This document shows, piece by piece, positions 47,513 through 62,250 of a stretch of DNA of 64,000 nucleotides. Position 1 is the stretch's first letter. Every line of letters begins with the position of its first letter. The notes beneath the pieces were generated by a model. That model did no database searches. It was not told the DNA's origin and saw only the letters and a list, made by a program, of their open reading frames with translations. A program made the translations under genes and the position numbers. The DNA comes from an uncultured Pelagibacteraceae bacterium (GTDB lineage: Bacteria; Pseudomonadota; Alphaproteobacteria; Pelagibacterales; Pelagibacteraceae), in the NCBI GenBank assembly GCA_902592375.1, contig CACJEG010000004.1:62001-126000 (forward strand). The letters run 5' to 3'.

Positions 47513-49429
47513 ATGCCGATAATAACATTACCTGACGGAAACAATATTGACTTTCCTAATAAAGTTACTGGACTTGAAGTAGCTGAAAAAATTAGCAAAT
47601 CATTAGCTAAACAAGCCATGGTTATAAGCGTCGATGGTGAACTTAAAGATCTTGATTTTTTAATTGAAAATGATTGTTCTGTAAAAATTTTTACCTCAAA
47701 AAATCCTGAGGGCTTAGAAACTATAAGGCATGACACAGCTCATATTTTAGCTATGGCTGTTCAAGAATTATTTCCTGGAACACAAGTTACAATTGGACCC
47801 GTGATTGATAATGGATTTTATTATGACTTTGCTAGAAAAGAACCATTTACAGAGGACGATCTTGTTAAAATTGAAAATAAAATGAAAGAGATTGTCGATA
47901 GGAATGAAACAACAAAAAGAGAAGTTTGGGATAGAAACAAAGCAATTAGCCATTTTAAAAAAAAAGGAGAAATTTATAAAGCCGAGTTAATTGAAGCGAT
48001 ACCTGAAAATGAAGATGTATCAATTTATTTTCACGGAGAATGGCATGATTTATGTAGAGGCCCACATTTATCCTCTACAGGTAAAATAGGGAAATATTTT
48101 AAACTTACAAAAGTATCAGGAGCATATTGGAGAGGAGACTCTAATAATGAAATGTTGCAACGAATATATGGTACGAGTTGGGCAACTCAAAAAGATCTAG
48201 ATGAATATTTGAAAAGAATAGAAGAAGCCGAAAAAAGAGATCACAGAAAATTAGGTAGAGAAATGGATTTATTTCATTTTAGAGAAGAAAGCCCTGGCTC
48301 AGTATTTTGGCATGAAAGAGGATGGGGTTTGTTTCAAAAGCTCATTAACTACATGAGAAGCAGACAAGATGCTGCTGGTTATAAAGAGGTAAATACTCCA
48401 GAGGTACTAGATAGACAACTATGGGAAAAATCTGGGCATTGGGAAAAATATGGAGAAAACATGTATACTTCTGAAACACCAGATGAGAAAGTTTTTGCAA
48501 TTAAACCAATGAATTGCCCTGGTCATATCCAGGTATTTAATCAAGGCTTAAAAAGTTACAGAGATCTTCCGTTACGTTTTGCTGAATTTGGGAAAGTTCA
48601 TCGTTATGAGCCATCAGGTGCTTTACATGGATTATTAAGAGTAAGAGCCTTTACTCAAGATGATGCCCATATTTTTTGCACTGAAGATCAAATTACTAGC
48701 GAATGTTTAATTGTTACAAATTTAATACTAGATATTTATAAGGACCTTGGTTTTGAAAATGTAATTCTAAAATACGCAGACAGACCAGAAGTAAGAGTTG
48801 GTGATGATTCAGTTTGGGATAAAGCAGAAGCCTCTTTGCTTGAAGCCGTTAAAGCTTCTAAATTAGAATATACTATTAATAAAGGCGAGGGAGCATTTTA
48901 TGGTCCTAAAATTGAATTTGTTTTACGAGATGCTATTGGCAGAGATTGGCAATGTGGAACCTTACAAGTAGATTTAAATTTACCTGGAAGATTAGATGCT
49001 TCTTATGTTGATAAAGATGGTACTAAAAAAGTTCCTGTTATGTTGCACCGAGCATTATTTGGTTCTCTAGAGAGATTTATTGGAATTTTAATTGAAAACT
49101 ATGCAGGCAAGTTTCCATTTTGGATATCTCCATTGCAGACTATGGTAATACCTATTTCAGAAGAATTTAATGACTATGCGGTTGAGGTATCAAATAAAAT
49201 TAAAAATTCAGGCATAAGTTCTGCAGTAGATTTAAAAAATCATAATTTAAATTATAAAATTAGAGATCATTCTTTAGCAAAAATACCGCTTTTATTAATT
49301 TGTGGTAAAAAAGAAGTTGACTCCAATTCAGTAACGATTAGAAGATTAGACTCTAATAAACAAGAAAATATGGGTATAGATCAATTCTTAAAAACATTCT
49401 CTGCTTTAAATAAAGCATCATCAAACTAA
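47513..49429 (+). CDS. thrS: Threonyl-tRNA synthetase
   Basis: TGS domain, RHDTAHILAMAVQELFP, KPMNCPGHIQVF, HRYEPSGALHGLLRVRAFTQDDAHIFC. Confidence 0.97.
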   Translation: MPIITLPDGNNIDFPNKVTGLEVAEKISKSLAKQAMVISVDGELKDLDFLIENDCSVKIFTSKNPEGLETIRHDTAHILAMAVQELFPGTQVTIGPVIDNGFYYDFARKEPFTEDDLVKIENKMKEIVDRNETTKREVWDRNKAISHFKKKGEIYKAELIEAIPENEDVSIYFHGEWHDLCRGPHLSSTGKIGKYFKLTKVSGAYWRGDSNNEMLQRIYGTSWATQKDLDEYLKRIEEAEKRDHRKLGREMDLFHFREESPGSVFWHERGWGLFQKLINYMRSRQDAAGYKEVNTPEVLDRQLWEKSGHWEKYGENMYTSETPDEKVFAIKPMNCPGHIQVFNQGLKSYRDLPLRFAEFGKVHRYEPSGALHGLLRVRAFTQDDAHIFCTEDQITSECLIVTNLILDIYKDLGFENVILKYADRPEVRVGDDSVWDKAEASLLEAVKASKLEYTINKGEGAFYGPKIEFVLRDAIGRDWQCGTLQVDLNLPGRLDASYVDKDGTKKVPVMLHRALFGSLERFIGILIENYAGKFPFWISPLQTMVIPISEEFNDYAVEVSNKIKNSGISSAVDLKNHNLNYKIRDHSLAKIPLLLICGKKEVDSNSVTIRRLDSNKQENMGIDQFLKTFSALNKASSN

Positions 49430-49975
49430 GTGGCAGACTTCAAACAAAATTATTTTCAAAGAAGAACTAAGGACAGAGGCCCAAGATCTAATAATAGAAT
49501 TTCTTCTCCTGATGTTCAGGTAATAGCAAGTGATGGAGAAAATCTTGGAGTGATGAATACCAATGAAGCTATTTCCATGGCAAAAAATCAAGGCTTAGAT
49601 TTAATTGAAATAGCACCTAACGCAAATCCCCCTGTATGTAAAATAATGGATATGGGTAAATATAAGTATGATGCTCAGAAAAAAGCTAATCTTGCAAAGA
49701 AAAAACAAAAAATTGTTTCTTTAAAAGAAATTAAAATGAGACCTGTTACTGAAACTCATGATTATGAGTTTAAAGTTAAAAATGCTAAAAAATTTATAGC
49801 TAAAGGAGATAAGGTCAAATTTACTATAAGATTTAAAGGTAGAGAGCTTCAGCATTCCCATCTAGGAAATGAACTAATGGGTAAAATTAAAGAAGATATG
49901 AAGGATATTGGCAAGGTAGAATTGCATCCCAAGTTTGATGGGAAGCAAATGATCATGGTAATTCAGCCTTTATAA
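49430..49975 (+). CDS. infC: Translation initiation factor IF-3 (GTG start)
   Basis: Begins GTG immediately after the thrS TAA; LDLIEIAPNANPPVCKIMDMGKYKYD; KFTIRFKGRELQHSHLG. Confidence 0.95.
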   Translation: MADFKQNYFQRRTKDRGPRSNNRISSPDVQVIASDGENLGVMNTNEAISMAKNQGLDLIEIAPNANPPVCKIMDMGKYKYDAQKKANLAKKKQKIVSLKEIKMRPVTETHDYEFKVKNAKKFIAKGDKVKFTIRFKGRELQHSHLGNELMGKIKEDMKDIGKVELHPKFDGKQMIMVIQPL

Positions 49976-50028
49976 GCTTTAATAGAGGTTGTAAAATTAT
50001 ATCTTTCTTTGTATAAGTCCGCAGAATT

Positions 50029-50235
50029 ATGCCAAAACTAAAAACAAAAAGCTCAGCAAAAAAAAGATTTAAAATATCCGCTAAGGGTAAAGTTATTTCT
50101 GCTCAAGCAGGCAAAAGACATGGCATGATCAAAAGAACGAATTCACAAATAAGAAAACTTAGAGGCACTACAACATTGTCTAAACAAGATGGAAAAATTG
50201 TTAAGTCATACATGCCTTACAGTTTAAGAGGTTAA
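50029..50235 (+). CDS. rpmI: 50S ribosomal protein L35
   Basis: [22 protein letters not shown]. Confidence 0.96.
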   Translation: MPKLKTKSSAKKRFKISAKGKVISAQAGKRHGMIKRTNSQIRKLRGTTTLSKQDGKIVKSYMPYSLRG

Positions 50236-50237
50236 TA

Positions 50238-50594
50238 ATGGCAAGAGTTAAAAGAGGTGTAACTAGTAAAGCTAAACATAAAAAAGTTTTAAAAGCTGTA
50301 AAGGGTCAATGGGGCAGAAGAAAAAATACCATTAGAGTAGCTAAGCAAGCTATGGAAAAATCCATGCAATACGCTTACAGAGACAGAAGAAATAAAAAAA
50401 GAGATTTTAAATCATTGTGGATACAGAGAATCAATGCTGGAGTAAGAGCTGAAGGCTTAACTTATTCAAAATTTATCAATGGATTAAATAAATGTGGTAT
50501 TGCAATAGATAGAAAAATTCTTGCTGAAATTGCTTACGATAGCCCAGAAGCATTCAAAACAATTGTACAAAAAGCTCAATCAGCTTTAAATTAA
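50238..50594 (+). CDS. rplT: 50S ribosomal protein L20
   Basis: [67 protein letters not shown]. Confidence 0.97.
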   Translation: MARVKRGVTSKAKHKKVLKAVKGQWGRRKNTIRVAKQAMEKSMQYAYRDRRNKKRDFKSLWIQRINAGVRAEGLTYSKFINGLNKCGIAIDRKILAEIAYDSPEAFKTIVQKAQSALN

Positions 50595-50637
50595 TCTTCG
50601 CTATTGTTTTTATTTCTTAAGGAAATAATCTACTAAT

Positions 50638-51705
50638 ATGTCAGAGATAAAAAATATTAGAGATCAGTTTATATCAAAACTAGAAAATGATTTAAGCATT
50701 GATCAAATAAACGAAATCAAGACCGATCTCTTTGGTAAAAATGGTTTAATTTCATCAAAATTTAAAACAATAGGGTCAATTCCAGAGACTGATAGAAAAA
50801 AATTTGCATCGAATTTAAATCAAGTTAAAGATGAGCTTCAGAATTTGATAACTTCTAAAATTAACGAGATAGAAGGAAAAAAGATAAACGAAAAATTAGA
50901 AAAGGAAAAAGTTGATATAACTTTACCTGAAAGACCATTTGTTAGAGGAAAAGTTCATCCGGTATCACAAACTATTGATGAAATTTCATCTATTTTCTCT
51001 GAAATAGGATTTAGTGTTGAGGAGGGCCCTGATGTTGAAAATGAATATAACAACTTTACCGCTTTAAACACACCGGACAATCATCCAGCAAGAGATATGC
51101 ATGATACATTTTACTTAGATGAAAACAAAGAAGTTTTGTTACGAACTCATACTTCACCAGTTCAAATTAGAACTATGCTAAAAGATAAACCTCCATTTAA
51201 GATCATTGCTCCTGGGAGAACTTATAGATCTGATAGTGATCAAACACACGCACCAATGTTTCATCAAGTAGAAGGTTTGCATATTGATACAAATATTAAT
51301 ATGGGGCATTTAAAAGGATGCTTGAATTATTTTATTAAAGAATTTTTTGAAGTCGAAAAAATTAAAATGAGATTTAGACCTAGTCATTTTCCATTTACAG
51401 AGCCATCTGCAGAAGTTGATATTGGTTATGAAATAAAAGATGGCAAAATAATTATCGGAGAAGGAGATAAGTGGCTTGAAATTTTAGGCTGTGGCATGGT
51501 GCATCCTAATGTTTTAAGAAATGTAAAAGTAGATCCTTCTAAATATCAAGGATATGCCTTTGGAATAGGTATAGACCGATTAGCAATGCTTAAATACGGC
51601 ATTAATGATTTAAGAGCGTTTTTCGATTGTGATTACAGATGGTTAAATCATTTTGGTTTTGATCCGCTTGATGTCCCTTCAAATTACAGAGGTTTAAGCA
51701 GATGA
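50638..51705 (+). CDS. pheS: Phenylalanyl-tRNA synthetase alpha
   Basis: [56 protein letters not shown]. Confidence 0.97.
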   Translation: MSEIKNIRDQFISKLENDLSIDQINEIKTDLFGKNGLISSKFKTIGSIPETDRKKFASNLNQVKDELQNLITSKINEIEGKKINEKLEKEKVDITLPERPFVRGKVHPVSQTIDEISSIFSEIGFSVEEGPDVENEYNNFTALNTPDNHPARDMHDTFYLDENKEVLLRTHTSPVQIRTMLKDKPPFKIIAPGRTYRSDSDQTHAPMFHQVEGLHIDTNINMGHLKGCLNYFIKEFFEVEKIKMRFRPSHFPFTEPSAEVDIGYEIKDGKIIIGEGDKWLEILGCGMVHPNVLRNVKVDPSKYQGYAFGIGIDRLAMLKYGINDLRAFFDCDYRWLNHFGFDPLDVPSNYRGLSR

Positions 51706-54110
51706 AGATTACATATGATTGGTTAAAAGATCATTTAAAAATAAGTGCTAAAGAAGATAAACTTCTTGAGAAACTAACAGACATAGGTCTTGAGGTTGAG
51801 AGTATAGAAAATTTATCTGAAGGATTAGACTTATTTAGAGTAGCAAAAATCATTAAAACAGAAAAACACCCAAACGCAGACAGGCTTAAAGTTTGCGATG
51901 TTGATGTTGGTAATAATGAAATCAAAAAAGTTGTTTGTGGGGCTGTAAATGCAAGAGAAGGTCTTCTTACTGTGTATGCTCCACCAGGTGCAATAATCCC
52001 AAAAAACAAAACTAAACTTGTTGTTGCTAAAATACGAGATGTTACATCTTATGGAATGCTTTGTTCTGAATCTGAATTGAATTTATCAGATGAAAGTGAC
52101 GGAATTACTGAATTATCATCTTCGAAATATGCAAAAAATATTGGAAAAAGTTATTTTTCTAAACCAAGTTCTAATCTTATCGATTTATCAATTACACCAA
52201 ATAGACCAGACTGTCTTGGTGTTCGGGGGATAGCGAGAGATCTATCAGCCGCAGGTTTTGGAAACTTAAAACCAGAAAAAGATAAAAAAATTAAATCTAA
52301 TAAAAAACAGACCTTAAAAGTAAAAATAACAAAAGAAAAAAATCAAGGCTGTTTGTCTTTTGGCAGCTGCTTGATAACAAACGTTAAAAATACAGAAAGT
52401 CCTAAATGGCTGAAAGATAAATTAATTTCTATAGGCCAAAAGCCAATATCTGCAATTGTAGATATTACAAATTATGTCATGATTGATATTAATCGTCCTT
52501 TACACGCATATGATGCTGATAAAATTGATAAGGGAATAATTGTTAGAAACTCAAAATCAGGAGAAGAATTTACTGCTCTAGATAATAAAAATTATAAACT
52601 AGATGATGGAATGTGTGTAATAAGTGATAACAAAGGTGTTTTAGGCCTGGGAGGAATTATTGGAGGAACAAGATCTGGTACAGAGTTAGATACAAAAAAT
52701 GTTCTATTAGAATCTGCTTATTTTGACCCAAGATCAATTAGAAAAACTGCTAAAAAATTGAATATCGATACAGATGCTAAATTTAGATTTGAAAGAGGTA
52801 TTGATCAGTTATCTATTGAGGTTGGATTAAATAAAGCAGCTTTTTTAATTAAGGAAATTTGCGGTGGTGAAATTAGCAAAATAGATATTCAAAAAACGGA
52901 ATCTTATAAAAACAAAGTCATAAAATTTGAACCTAAAACGTTTGAAAAAATTACTGGTTTTAAAATTTCAACTAAGGAAATGATTAACATTTTAGAAAAA
53001 CTTGGTTTTAAATTAAAAAAAGAAAAAAAATGCTTTAAATTATCAGTTCCATCTTGGAGACCAGATATTGTTCAAGAAATTGATATAGTTGAGGAACTTG
53101 TAAGAATTAGTGGATATGAAAAAATAAAAATAGAAAATCCAATTAAAGAAAGATCTAAAAATACTTTAAATCCAACTCAAAAGTTATTTCATTTTCTTCA
53201 AAGGGCAGTCGCATCCAAAGGGTATTTGGAGGCAATTACTTGGTCTTTTACAGATTCAAAATATAACGATCACTTTAAAGAGGACAATAAAGAAATAAAA
53301 ATTGTAAATCCAATTAGCTCTGAGTTGGGAGTATTAAGAAATTCTATTTTTTCAAATTTATTGATGTACATGAGCAAAAACTTAGATAGAGGAATTAAAG
53401 ATTTATCAATATTTGAAATAGGACCAATATTTTATGGTCCACAACCTGGAGAACAGAATATAGTTGTTTGCGGACTGTCAGCTGGAAAAAAATCTAGACT
53501 TTCATGGGTTGAAAAAGAGAGAAATGTAGATGTTTTTGATATTAAAAGAGATGTTATACAAACTTTAGTAGAAGCTGGCTATAACGCTGAAAAATTCTAC
53601 ATAGATGATGAAAGTCCCAATTATTATCATCCAGGAAAATCAGGCAGAATATTCTTAAATAAGGGAAAAGATAAGGTGGCTACTTATTTTGGTGAAATTC
53701 ATCCAAACATCATTAAAACGTTAGATATTAAAACAGAGTCTTTAGTAGGATTTGAAATATTTCTAGATAATTTAAAACTGCCAAAAAAATCTTTAAAAGA
53801 TCAAAAAACAAAATATTCAGTATCCGATTTTCAAAAATCTGAAAGAGATTTTGCGTTTATTGTTGATAAAAAAATAAGTGCGCAAGATATAGTAAGCGTC
53901 ATATCAAATATTGATAAAAATTTAATTTCAAACATTAAAGTATTTGACGTTTACGAAGGAGACAATATTCCTGAAAATCAAAAATCAGTTGCTATAAGCG
54001 TAACTATTCAATCATTGGAAAAAACATTAACGGATAATGATTTAGAAAAAACTAATAATTTAATAATAGAAACAGTTGAAAATAAAACTGGTGCTAAAAT
54101 TCGTTCCTAA
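51702..54110 (+). CDS. pheT: Phenylalanyl-tRNA synthetase beta
   Basis: [59 protein letters not shown] domain. Confidence 0.97.
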   Translation: MKITYDWLKDHLKISAKEDKLLEKLTDIGLEVESIENLSEGLDLFRVAKIIKTEKHPNADRLKVCDVDVGNNEIKKVVCGAVNAREGLLTVYAPPGAIIPKNKTKLVVAKIRDVTSYGMLCSESELNLSDESDGITELSSSKYAKNIGKSYFSKPSSNLIDLSITPNRPDCLGVRGIARDLSAAGFGNLKPEKDKKIKSNKKQTLKVKITKEKNQGCLSFGSCLITNVKNTESPKWLKDKLISIGQKPISAIVDITNYVMIDINRPLHAYDADKIDKGIIVRNSKSGEEFTALDNKNYKLDDGMCVISDNKGVLGLGGIIGGTRSGTELDTKNVLLESAYFDPRSIRKTAKKLNIDTDAKFRFERGIDQLSIEVGLNKAAFLIKEICGGEISKIDIQKTESYKNKVIKFEPKTFEKITGFKISTKEMINILEKLGFKLKKEKKCFKLSVPSWRPDIVQEIDIVEELVRISGYEKIKIENPIKERSKNTLNPTQKLFHFLQRAVASKGYLEAITWSFTDSKYNDHFKEDNKEIKIVNPISSELGVLRNSIFSNLLMYMSKNLDRGIKDLSIFEIGPIFYGPQPGEQNIVVCGLSAGKKSRLSWVEKERNVDVFDIKRDVIQTLVEAGYNAEKFYIDDESPNYYHPGKSGRIFLNKGKDKVATYFGEIHPNIIKTLDIKTESLVGFEIFLDNLKLPKKSLKDQKTKYSVSDFQKSERDFAFIVDKKISAQDIVSVISNIDKNLISNIKVFDVYEGDNIPENQKSVAISVTIQSLEKTLTDNDLEKTNNLIIETVENKTGAKIRS

Positions 54111-54118
54111 AATAATTA

Positions 54119-55927
54119 ATGAGTTCAATTGATAATATAAGAAATTTTGCAATAATTGCGCATATTGATCATGGAAAATCTACTATAGCCGATAGAATTA
54201 TTCATAGTTGTGGTGGATTAACTGAAAGAGAAATGAAAGCTCAAGTTTTAGACTCTATGGATATTGAGCGTGAAAGAGGAATTACAATTAAAGCGCAAAC
54301 TGTAAAATTAAATTATAAAGCTAAAAATGGAAAAAATTATATTTTAAATATTATTGATACCCCAGGACATGTAGATTTCAGCTATGAAGTAAGTAGATCT
54401 TTATACGCCTGTGAAGGTTCAATTTTGATTGTAGATAGCACACAAGGGGTAGAAGCTCAAACCTTAGCAAATGTTTACCAAGCTTTAGATACAAACCATG
54501 AGATAGTACCAGTTTTAAATAAGGTTGATTTACCTGCATCAGATTTAGATAGAACAAAAAAACAAATTGAGGAAGTTATAGGAATTGATACTGAAAATGC
54601 AATTCCATGTTCAGGTAAAACTGGAGAAGGAATAGAAGATATTTTAGAGCAAATTATTTCAACATTACCAGCTCCAAAAGGAGAAAGTTCTGCAGATCTA
54701 AAATGTTTATTGGTTGATAGTTGGTATGATACATATTTAGGTGTAGTGATTTTAGTGAGAGTGATAGATGGTAAACTTTCAAAACATATGAAAATAAAAA
54801 TGATGTCTACTAATCAAGAGTATATTGTTGAAAAGGTTGGGGTTTTTACACCAAAACCAATAGACATAAATGAACTAAAAACGGGTGAAATTGGATTTAT
54901 TACAACAGGAATTAAAGTTTTGTCTGAAACAAAAGTTGGAGATACTATTTGTGATGCTTCAAAACCTTTAAAAGATGCTTTGCCAGGATTTAAACCAAGT
55001 AAGCCGGTAGTTTTCTGTGGTTTGTTTCCGGTAGATAGTTCAGAGTTTCAAAAACTTAAAGATGGTTTAGCTAAATTACAATTGAATGATGCAAGTTTTT
55101 CATTTGAGCCAGAATCTTCATCTGCTTTAGGATTAGGTTTTAGATGTGGGTTTTTAGGTTTACTTCATCTAGAAATTGTAACAGAAAGATTAGAAAGAGA
55201 GTTTGATGTTAATTTATTAACCACTACACCTGGAGTTGTTTATAAAGTTCACCTTAATAATGGAAACATAATTGATCTCCAAAATCCATCAAGTTTACCT
55301 GATCCAACTTTAATAAAATATATAGAAGAGCCATGGATAAAAGCAACAATCATTACTCCAGACCAATATTTAGGCTCAATTATAAAAATGTGTCAGGATA
55401 AAAGGGGAATTCAGACTAATTTGAGTTATTCAGGTAATAGAGCTGTAGTGAATTATGAGTTACCATTGAATGAAGTAGTTTTTGATTTTAATGATAGATT
55501 AAAATCTATGACTAGTGGTTATGCTAGTTTTGACTATGAGATCGTTGAGCATAGAGAAGGAGATTTGGTAAAACTTGGTATTCTAGTAAATGGAGAACCA
55601 GTTGATGCTTTAGCGATGATGATACATAAAGACTTTGCGCAAAAAACTGGGAGAGAGGTTTGTGAAAAATTAAAAGATTTAATACCTCGACATAATTTTA
55701 TGATTCCAGTTCAAGCTGCAATAGGGGGCAAAATTATTGCTAGAGAAACAATTAAAGGGTTTAAAAAAGATGTTTTAACTAAAATTCACGGTGGTGGAGC
55801 AACTGATAGAAAAAGAAAACTTTTAGAAAAACAGAAAAAAGGAAAAGCTAGATCAAAACAATTTGGAAGAGTAGAAATTCCACAAGAGGCATTTATTGGT
55901 GTACTTAAGATTTCAAAAGAAAAATAG
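54119..55927 (+). CDS. lepA: Elongation factor 4
   Basis: [63 protein letters not shown]. Confidence 0.97.
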   Translation: MSSIDNIRNFAIIAHIDHGKSTIADRIIHSCGGLTEREMKAQVLDSMDIERERGITIKAQTVKLNYKAKNGKNYILNIIDTPGHVDFSYEVSRSLYACEGSILIVDSTQGVEAQTLANVYQALDTNHEIVPVLNKVDLPASDLDRTKKQIEEVIGIDTENAIPCSGKTGEGIEDILEQIISTLPAPKGESSADLKCLLVDSWYDTYLGVVILVRVIDGKLSKHMKIKMMSTNQEYIVEKVGVFTPKPIDINELKTGEIGFITTGIKVLSETKVGDTICDASKPLKDALPGFKPSKPVVFCGLFPVDSSEFQKLKDGLAKLQLNDASFSFEPESSSALGLGFRCGFLGLLHLEIVTERLEREFDVNLLTTTPGVVYKVHLNNGNIIDLQNPSSLPDPTLIKYIEEPWIKATIITPDQYLGSIIKMCQDKRGIQTNLSYSGNRAVVNYELPLNEVVFDFNDRLKSMTSGYASFDYEIVEHREGDLVKLGILVNGEPVDALAMMIHKDFAQKTGREVCEKLKDLIPRHNFMIPVQAAIGGKIIARETIKGFKKDVLTKIHGGGATDRKRKLLEKQKKGKARSKQFGRVEIPQEAFIGVLKISKEK

Positions 55928-55929
55928 CT

Positions 55930-56019
55930 GGAGAGGTGGCCGAGCGGTTGAAGGCGCACGCTTGGAAAGCGTGTAAAGGAGCAATTCTTTCATGGGTTCG
56001 AATCCCATTCTCTCCGCCA
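55930..56019 (+). tRNA. tRNA-Ser(GGA)
   Basis: GGAGAGG/TCTCTCC acceptor, CACGC-TTGGAAA-GCGTG anticodon arm, long variable arm, GGTTCGAATCC T arm, CCA encoded. Confidence 0.95.
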
Positions 56020-56130
56020 TTAAATAAGCTTTATTTTTCAAGGGTAATTTAAGTATTTTACAGTTTTTTTATTAAGATAAATCAGCAATTTTTGTAAAAA
56101 ATGTTATAATTTTCTTTTTCCAAAAATTAA

Positions 56131-58197
<2,067 letters not shown>

Positions 58198-58199
58198 AA

Positions 58200-59480
58200 A
58201 TGAAGTTCTTTGAAACTTCAAAATATCATTCTTTTAAAAAATCAACTTATATCACTCTTAGATGGATCGGAATTATTGGACAATTACTTGCAGTAAATTT
58301 TGTATATTTATTTTTAAATTCTAGTTTTGATTTTATTACTTCAAATTTAGTTATATTTTTAGGAATATTAAGTAATTTATATTTAATTTTTATTTATAAA
58401 AAAACACAATTATCAGATAGATCTGCTTTTATCTTCTTGTTTATAGATATTTTACAATTAGGTGTTCTTCTTTATTTGTCAGGGGGAATAACTAATCCAT
58501 TTGTAATTTTTATATTAATACCAAGTGTTTTTTCTTCATCAAATTTAAGTTTAAGAACTAATACTTTGTTAGTAATCTTAACCATAATTATAATTATATT
58601 TTTAACTTTTAATTATCAAGATTTGCCAATTAATTTAAATAGTGATTTTCATAACAATCATTATTTTTATTACTCTATCCCAGTTTCTTTGATTATCGCT
58701 TTAGTATTTTTAAATTATTTTGCAATGACGTTTGGTACACAATCTAGATTAAGAAAAGAGGCATTAGGAAAAATGGAAGAGGTAATGGCTAAAGAACATG
58801 AGCTTTTATCTTTAGGTGGACAAGCTGCTGCAGCTGCACATTCTTTAGGTACACCACTTTCCACAATAACAATAATTGCACATGATTTAATGAAACAATT
58901 TAAAGGTCAAAGAGATTTGGAGAAAGATATAGAGTTATTAAATAGTCAAGTCGAGCGATGTAATGAAATTTTAAAGAGATTAACTTTAAATCCTGTGGAG
59001 GAAGATGAATTTATTGATAAAGATATTAATATTCGAGATTATTTACATGAAATTGTCTCTTCATTTAAGGAAATAAGTAAAAAGGAATTCGTTTTCAATT
59101 TTGATCAAGATTCAAACCCAAAAAAAATAACCAAATCTATTGAAATAGTTTATGGATTAAGAAACTTCATAGGAAACGCCAATAAATTCGCGAAAAATTC
59201 TATTTTCATTAATTTAAAAAGTGACAGTGAATTTACAGAGCTCACAGTAGAAGATGATGGTAATGGTTATCCACGAGATATTATATCGAAAATTGGAGAA
59301 CCATATTTAAAATCAAATTATTCAAAAGATAAGTCTAAAGAGGGTTTAGGACTAGGGTTGTTTATTGGAAAAACTTTATTAGAAAAAAATTTTGCATCAG
59401 TCAATTGTAGAAATTCGAAAACACGAAGTGGCGCTGAAGTTATTATTAGATGGAAGAATAAAGAATTATTTAATATTTAA
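58200..59480 (+). CDS. regB: RegB/PrrB/ActS-type sensor histidine kinase
   Basis: Six-TM N-terminus with [13 protein letters not shown], then [21 protein letters not shown]-box, and [14 protein letters not shown] ATPase. Confidence 0.9.
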   Translation: MKFFETSKYHSFKKSTYITLRWIGIIGQLLAVNFVYLFLNSSFDFITSNLVIFLGILSNLYLIFIYKKTQLSDRSAFIFLFIDILQLGVLLYLSGGITNPFVIFILIPSVFSSSNLSLRTNTLLVILTIIIIIFLTFNYQDLPINLNSDFHNNHYFYYSIPVSLIIALVFLNYFAMTFGTQSRLRKEALGKMEEVMAKEHELLSLGGQAAAAAHSLGTPLSTITIIAHDLMKQFKGQRDLEKDIELLNSQVERCNEILKRLTLNPVEEDEFIDKDINIRDYLHEIVSSFKEISKKEFVFNFDQDSNPKKITKSIEIVYGLRNFIGNANKFAKNSIFINLKSDSEFTELTVEDDGNGYPRDIISKIGEPYLKSNYSKDKSKEGLGLGLFIGKTLLEKNFASVNCRNSKTRSGAEVIIRWKNKELFNI

Positions 59481-61276
59481 TGGTATTTGTTCTTTGTTTC
59501 AAACAATGAGCTTAATTGAGAAATCATAACATCTCCTAATTCATTAACATCAGTAATTTTGATAGCTTTATTATAATATCTTGAAACATCGTGACCAATT
59601 CCTATAGCCAAAACTTCAATATCTGATTTATTTTCAATAAATTTCACAATCTTTTTTAAATGTTTTTCCAAAAAGTCACCTGAATTTACAGAAAGAGTTG
59701 AGTCATCTACAGGAGCTCCATCAGAAATAACCATTAATATTTTTCTTTCTTCTTTTCTCTTTTTAATTCTATTATAGGCCCATGATATAGCTTCTCCATC
59801 AATGTTCTCTTTGAGCAATCCTTCTTTTAGCATTAGTCCTAAATTATTTTTTGCTTGTCTCCAATGGGTATCTGCTCCTTTGTAAATTATATGTCTCAGG
59901 TCGTTCAATCTTCCTGGTGTTTTCGGTTTAGAATTTTTAGTCCATAATTCTCTACTCTGTCCACCCTTCCAATTTTTGGTTGTGAAGCCTAAAATTTCGA
60001 CTTTAACAGAGCACCTTTCTAACGTTCTGGATAAGATATCTGCACAAATAGCCGCAATAGTTATTGGTCTTCCCCTCATAGATCCAGAGTTGTCTATGAG
60101 TAGAGTTACTACTGTATCTTTAAAATCTAAATCTTTTTCTTTTTTGAATGATAAAGAATTATATGGATCCATGATAATTCTTGGAAGTTTTGAACTGTCT
60201 AATAATCCCTCCTCTAAATCAAATTCCCATGCTCTATTTTGTTTTGCAAGCAATTGTCTTTGAAGTTTATTTGCAAGTTTCGTTATAATATCTTGAAAGC
60301 CGATTAATTGTTGATCTAAATTTTTTCTTAGTTTTGTCGCTTCATCTGCATTTTCTAGATTTTCAGCTTTTACAACTTCATCAAACTGAGTTGTAAAAAT
60401 TTTATAATCTAAATTGATATTATCTATTTTTTTTTGAGCTACTTGCTCAGAGCTTTGTTCATCTGACTCTGTGTCCGACAGCTGTTCGTCAAAGTTAAAT
60501 TCATCAACACTATAATCAGCATCTAGTGAAGCTTCTGATACATTTTCATCTTTTTCATCTTTATTATCTTCTTTGTCATTATTTTCATCTTTATTTGATG
60601 GATTATCTTGTCCTTGATCTTGATTTTCTTCTTTTCGTTCATCCTCATCTTCACTTTGAAAAATGTCCATTTCTTCCAATATTTCTGAAAACTTTGAACT
60701 ATAAATGTTTTGATCTTCAAGATTTTTAAGTAAAAATTCTTTATGTTTTTCTATAGCTTCCTCAAAGTCTTTTTCCCAAAAATTAAGCATTTTTGTTGTT
60801 AAAGGATTTAGCTTAATTTTATGAAAATTCTTAAGCATATATAGTTCGAATGCTTCTGATACAGATACATCCTCTTTAGTTTTTAATTGATCTTTGCGTT
60901 TACGGTTTATAATTTGGTGATAATTTTCTTGAAAATTTTTCTCAATTCCTTTTAACATTTTTCCTCCCAGAGTCTCATAACGTATTTTTTCAGCTATATT
61001 ATAAAGAGATCTAGAAGATGTATTTGAGGGAAGGTTTTTTTTGTAAATTGTTTCATTACAAAATTTTTTTTTCAAAGCAGAGGAATCTGTTTCTGCACGT
61101 AATCTTATAAAATCAGCTGGACTAGTTAAATTATCAATTTCTAGAAAATTAAATTCTTTTATTTTTTTTTCTTCAGAATTTGTTTTTTTTACATCAAAAT
61201 CATCAGCAATTACTTTTGCTGTAGAAGTTAAAGCAATTTTGAATTTTTCTTTTAAATTATTTTCTTTAGTGCTCAT
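59477..61276 (-). CDS. cobT: CobT-like VWA protein
   Basis: Acidic linker [35 protein letters not shown] and [42 protein letters not shown]. Confidence 0.9.
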   Translation of the reverse strand: MSTKENNLKEKFKIALTSTAKVIADDFDVKKTNSEEKKIKEFNFLEIDNLTSPADFIRLRAETDSSALKKKFCNETIYKKNLPSNTSSRSLYNIAEKIRYETLGGKMLKGIEKNFQENYHQIINRKRKDQLKTKEDVSVSEAFELYMLKNFHKIKLNPLTTKMLNFWEKDFEEAIEKHKEFLLKNLEDQNIYSSKFSEILEEMDIFQSEDEDERKEENQDQGQDNPSNKDENNDKEDNKDEKDENVSEASLDADYSVDEFNFDEQLSDTESDEQSSEQVAQKKIDNINLDYKIFTTQFDEVVKAENLENADEATKLRKNLDQQLIGFQDIITKLANKLQRQLLAKQNRAWEFDLEEGLLDSSKLPRIIMDPYNSLSFKKEKDLDFKDTVVTLLIDNSGSMRGRPITIAAICADILSRTLERCSVKVEILGFTTKNWKGGQSRELWTKNSKPKTPGRLNDLRHIIYKGADTHWRQAKNNLGLMLKEGLLKENIDGEAISWAYNRIKKRKEERKILMVISDGAPVDDSTLSVNSGDFLEKHLKKIVKFIENKSDIEVLAIGIGHDVSRYYNKAIKITDVNELGDVMISQLSSLFETKNKYH

Positions 61277-62250
61277 TAGATTTGAATATTAATCAAAGAT
61301 TCTGGTAACTCTTCACCAAAACATCTTTGATAATATTCTGCGATAGTATTTTTTTCAATATCATCACATTTATTAAGAAAAGTTACTCTAAAGGCGTAAC
61401 CAGTGTCTTTAAATATCTCTGCATTTTCTGCCCAATGTAACACCGTTCTTGGGCTCATCACTGTTGAAATGTCTCCTGCGATAAATCCTTTACGCGTTAA
61501 AGATGCTACTTTTATCATGTTAGCAACCTTTTCTTTTCCCTTTGCGTTATTTAAGTTTTTATTTTTAGACAAAACAATGTCCATTTCTCTATCTAGGCTA
61601 AGATAGTTTAAAGTTGTAACAATATTCCATCTATCCATCTGACCTTGGTTAATTTGCTGCGTACCATGATAAAGACCTGTCGTATCACCAAGTCCAACAG
61701 TATTTGAAGTAGCAAATAATCTAAAAAATTTATTTTGTTTAATTACTTTGTTTTTATCTAGTAATGTAAAATTTCCCTCAGCTTCTAAAACTCTTTGAAT
61801 TACAAACATTACATCAGGTCTACCAGCATCATATTCATCAAAAACAAGTGCAACTGGATTTTGTATAGACCATGGTAAAATTCCCTCGTTAAATTGAGTT
61901 ACTTGTTTGCCATCTTTAAGAACAATCGCATCTTTTCCAATCAAATCAATTCTACTTACATGACTATCTAAATTTACACGGATGCAAGGCCAATTCAATC
62001 TTGCAGCAATTTGCTCAATGTGAGTAGATTTACCAGTACCATGATATCCTTGAACTAAAACTCTTTTATTATAAGCAAATCCTGAAATAATGGCTAAAGT
62101 AGTATCTCTATCGAATTTGTAGTTTTTATCAATTTCAGGAACATATTCATTCTTTTTTGAAAATGCGTCTACTTCCATTTCTGAATCAATTCCAAAAGTC
62201 TGTTTTAATGAAACTTTAATATCCGGTTCTGTGTTAAGATTTGGTGTCAA
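61276..62250 (-). CDS. cobS: CobS-like MoxR-type AAA+ ATPase
   Basis: [68 protein letters not shown]. Confidence 0.92.
   Translation of the reverse strand: MTPNLNTEPDIKVSLKQTFGIDSEMEVDAFSKKNEYVPEIDKNYKFDRDTTLAIISGFAYNKRVLVQGYHGTGKSTHIEQIAARLNWPCIRVNLDSHVSRIDLIGKDAIVLKDGKQVTQFNEGILPWSIQNPVALVFDEYDAGRPDVMFVIQRVLEAEGNFTLLDKNKVIKQNKFFRLFATSNTVGLGDTTGLYHGTQQINQGQMDRWNIVTTLNYLSLDREMDIVLSKNKNLNNAKGKEKVANMIKVASLTRKGFIAGDISTVMSPRTVLHWAENAEIFKDTGYAFRVTFLNKCDDIEKNTIAEYYQRCFGEELPESLINIQI

Noticed and set aside
60523-60729. ORFs 60523..60720 (-) and 60526..60729 (+) in the CobT acidic linker
   Set aside because: Alternate-frame readings of a low-complexity acidic (GAA/GAT-rich) segment; no independent evidence.
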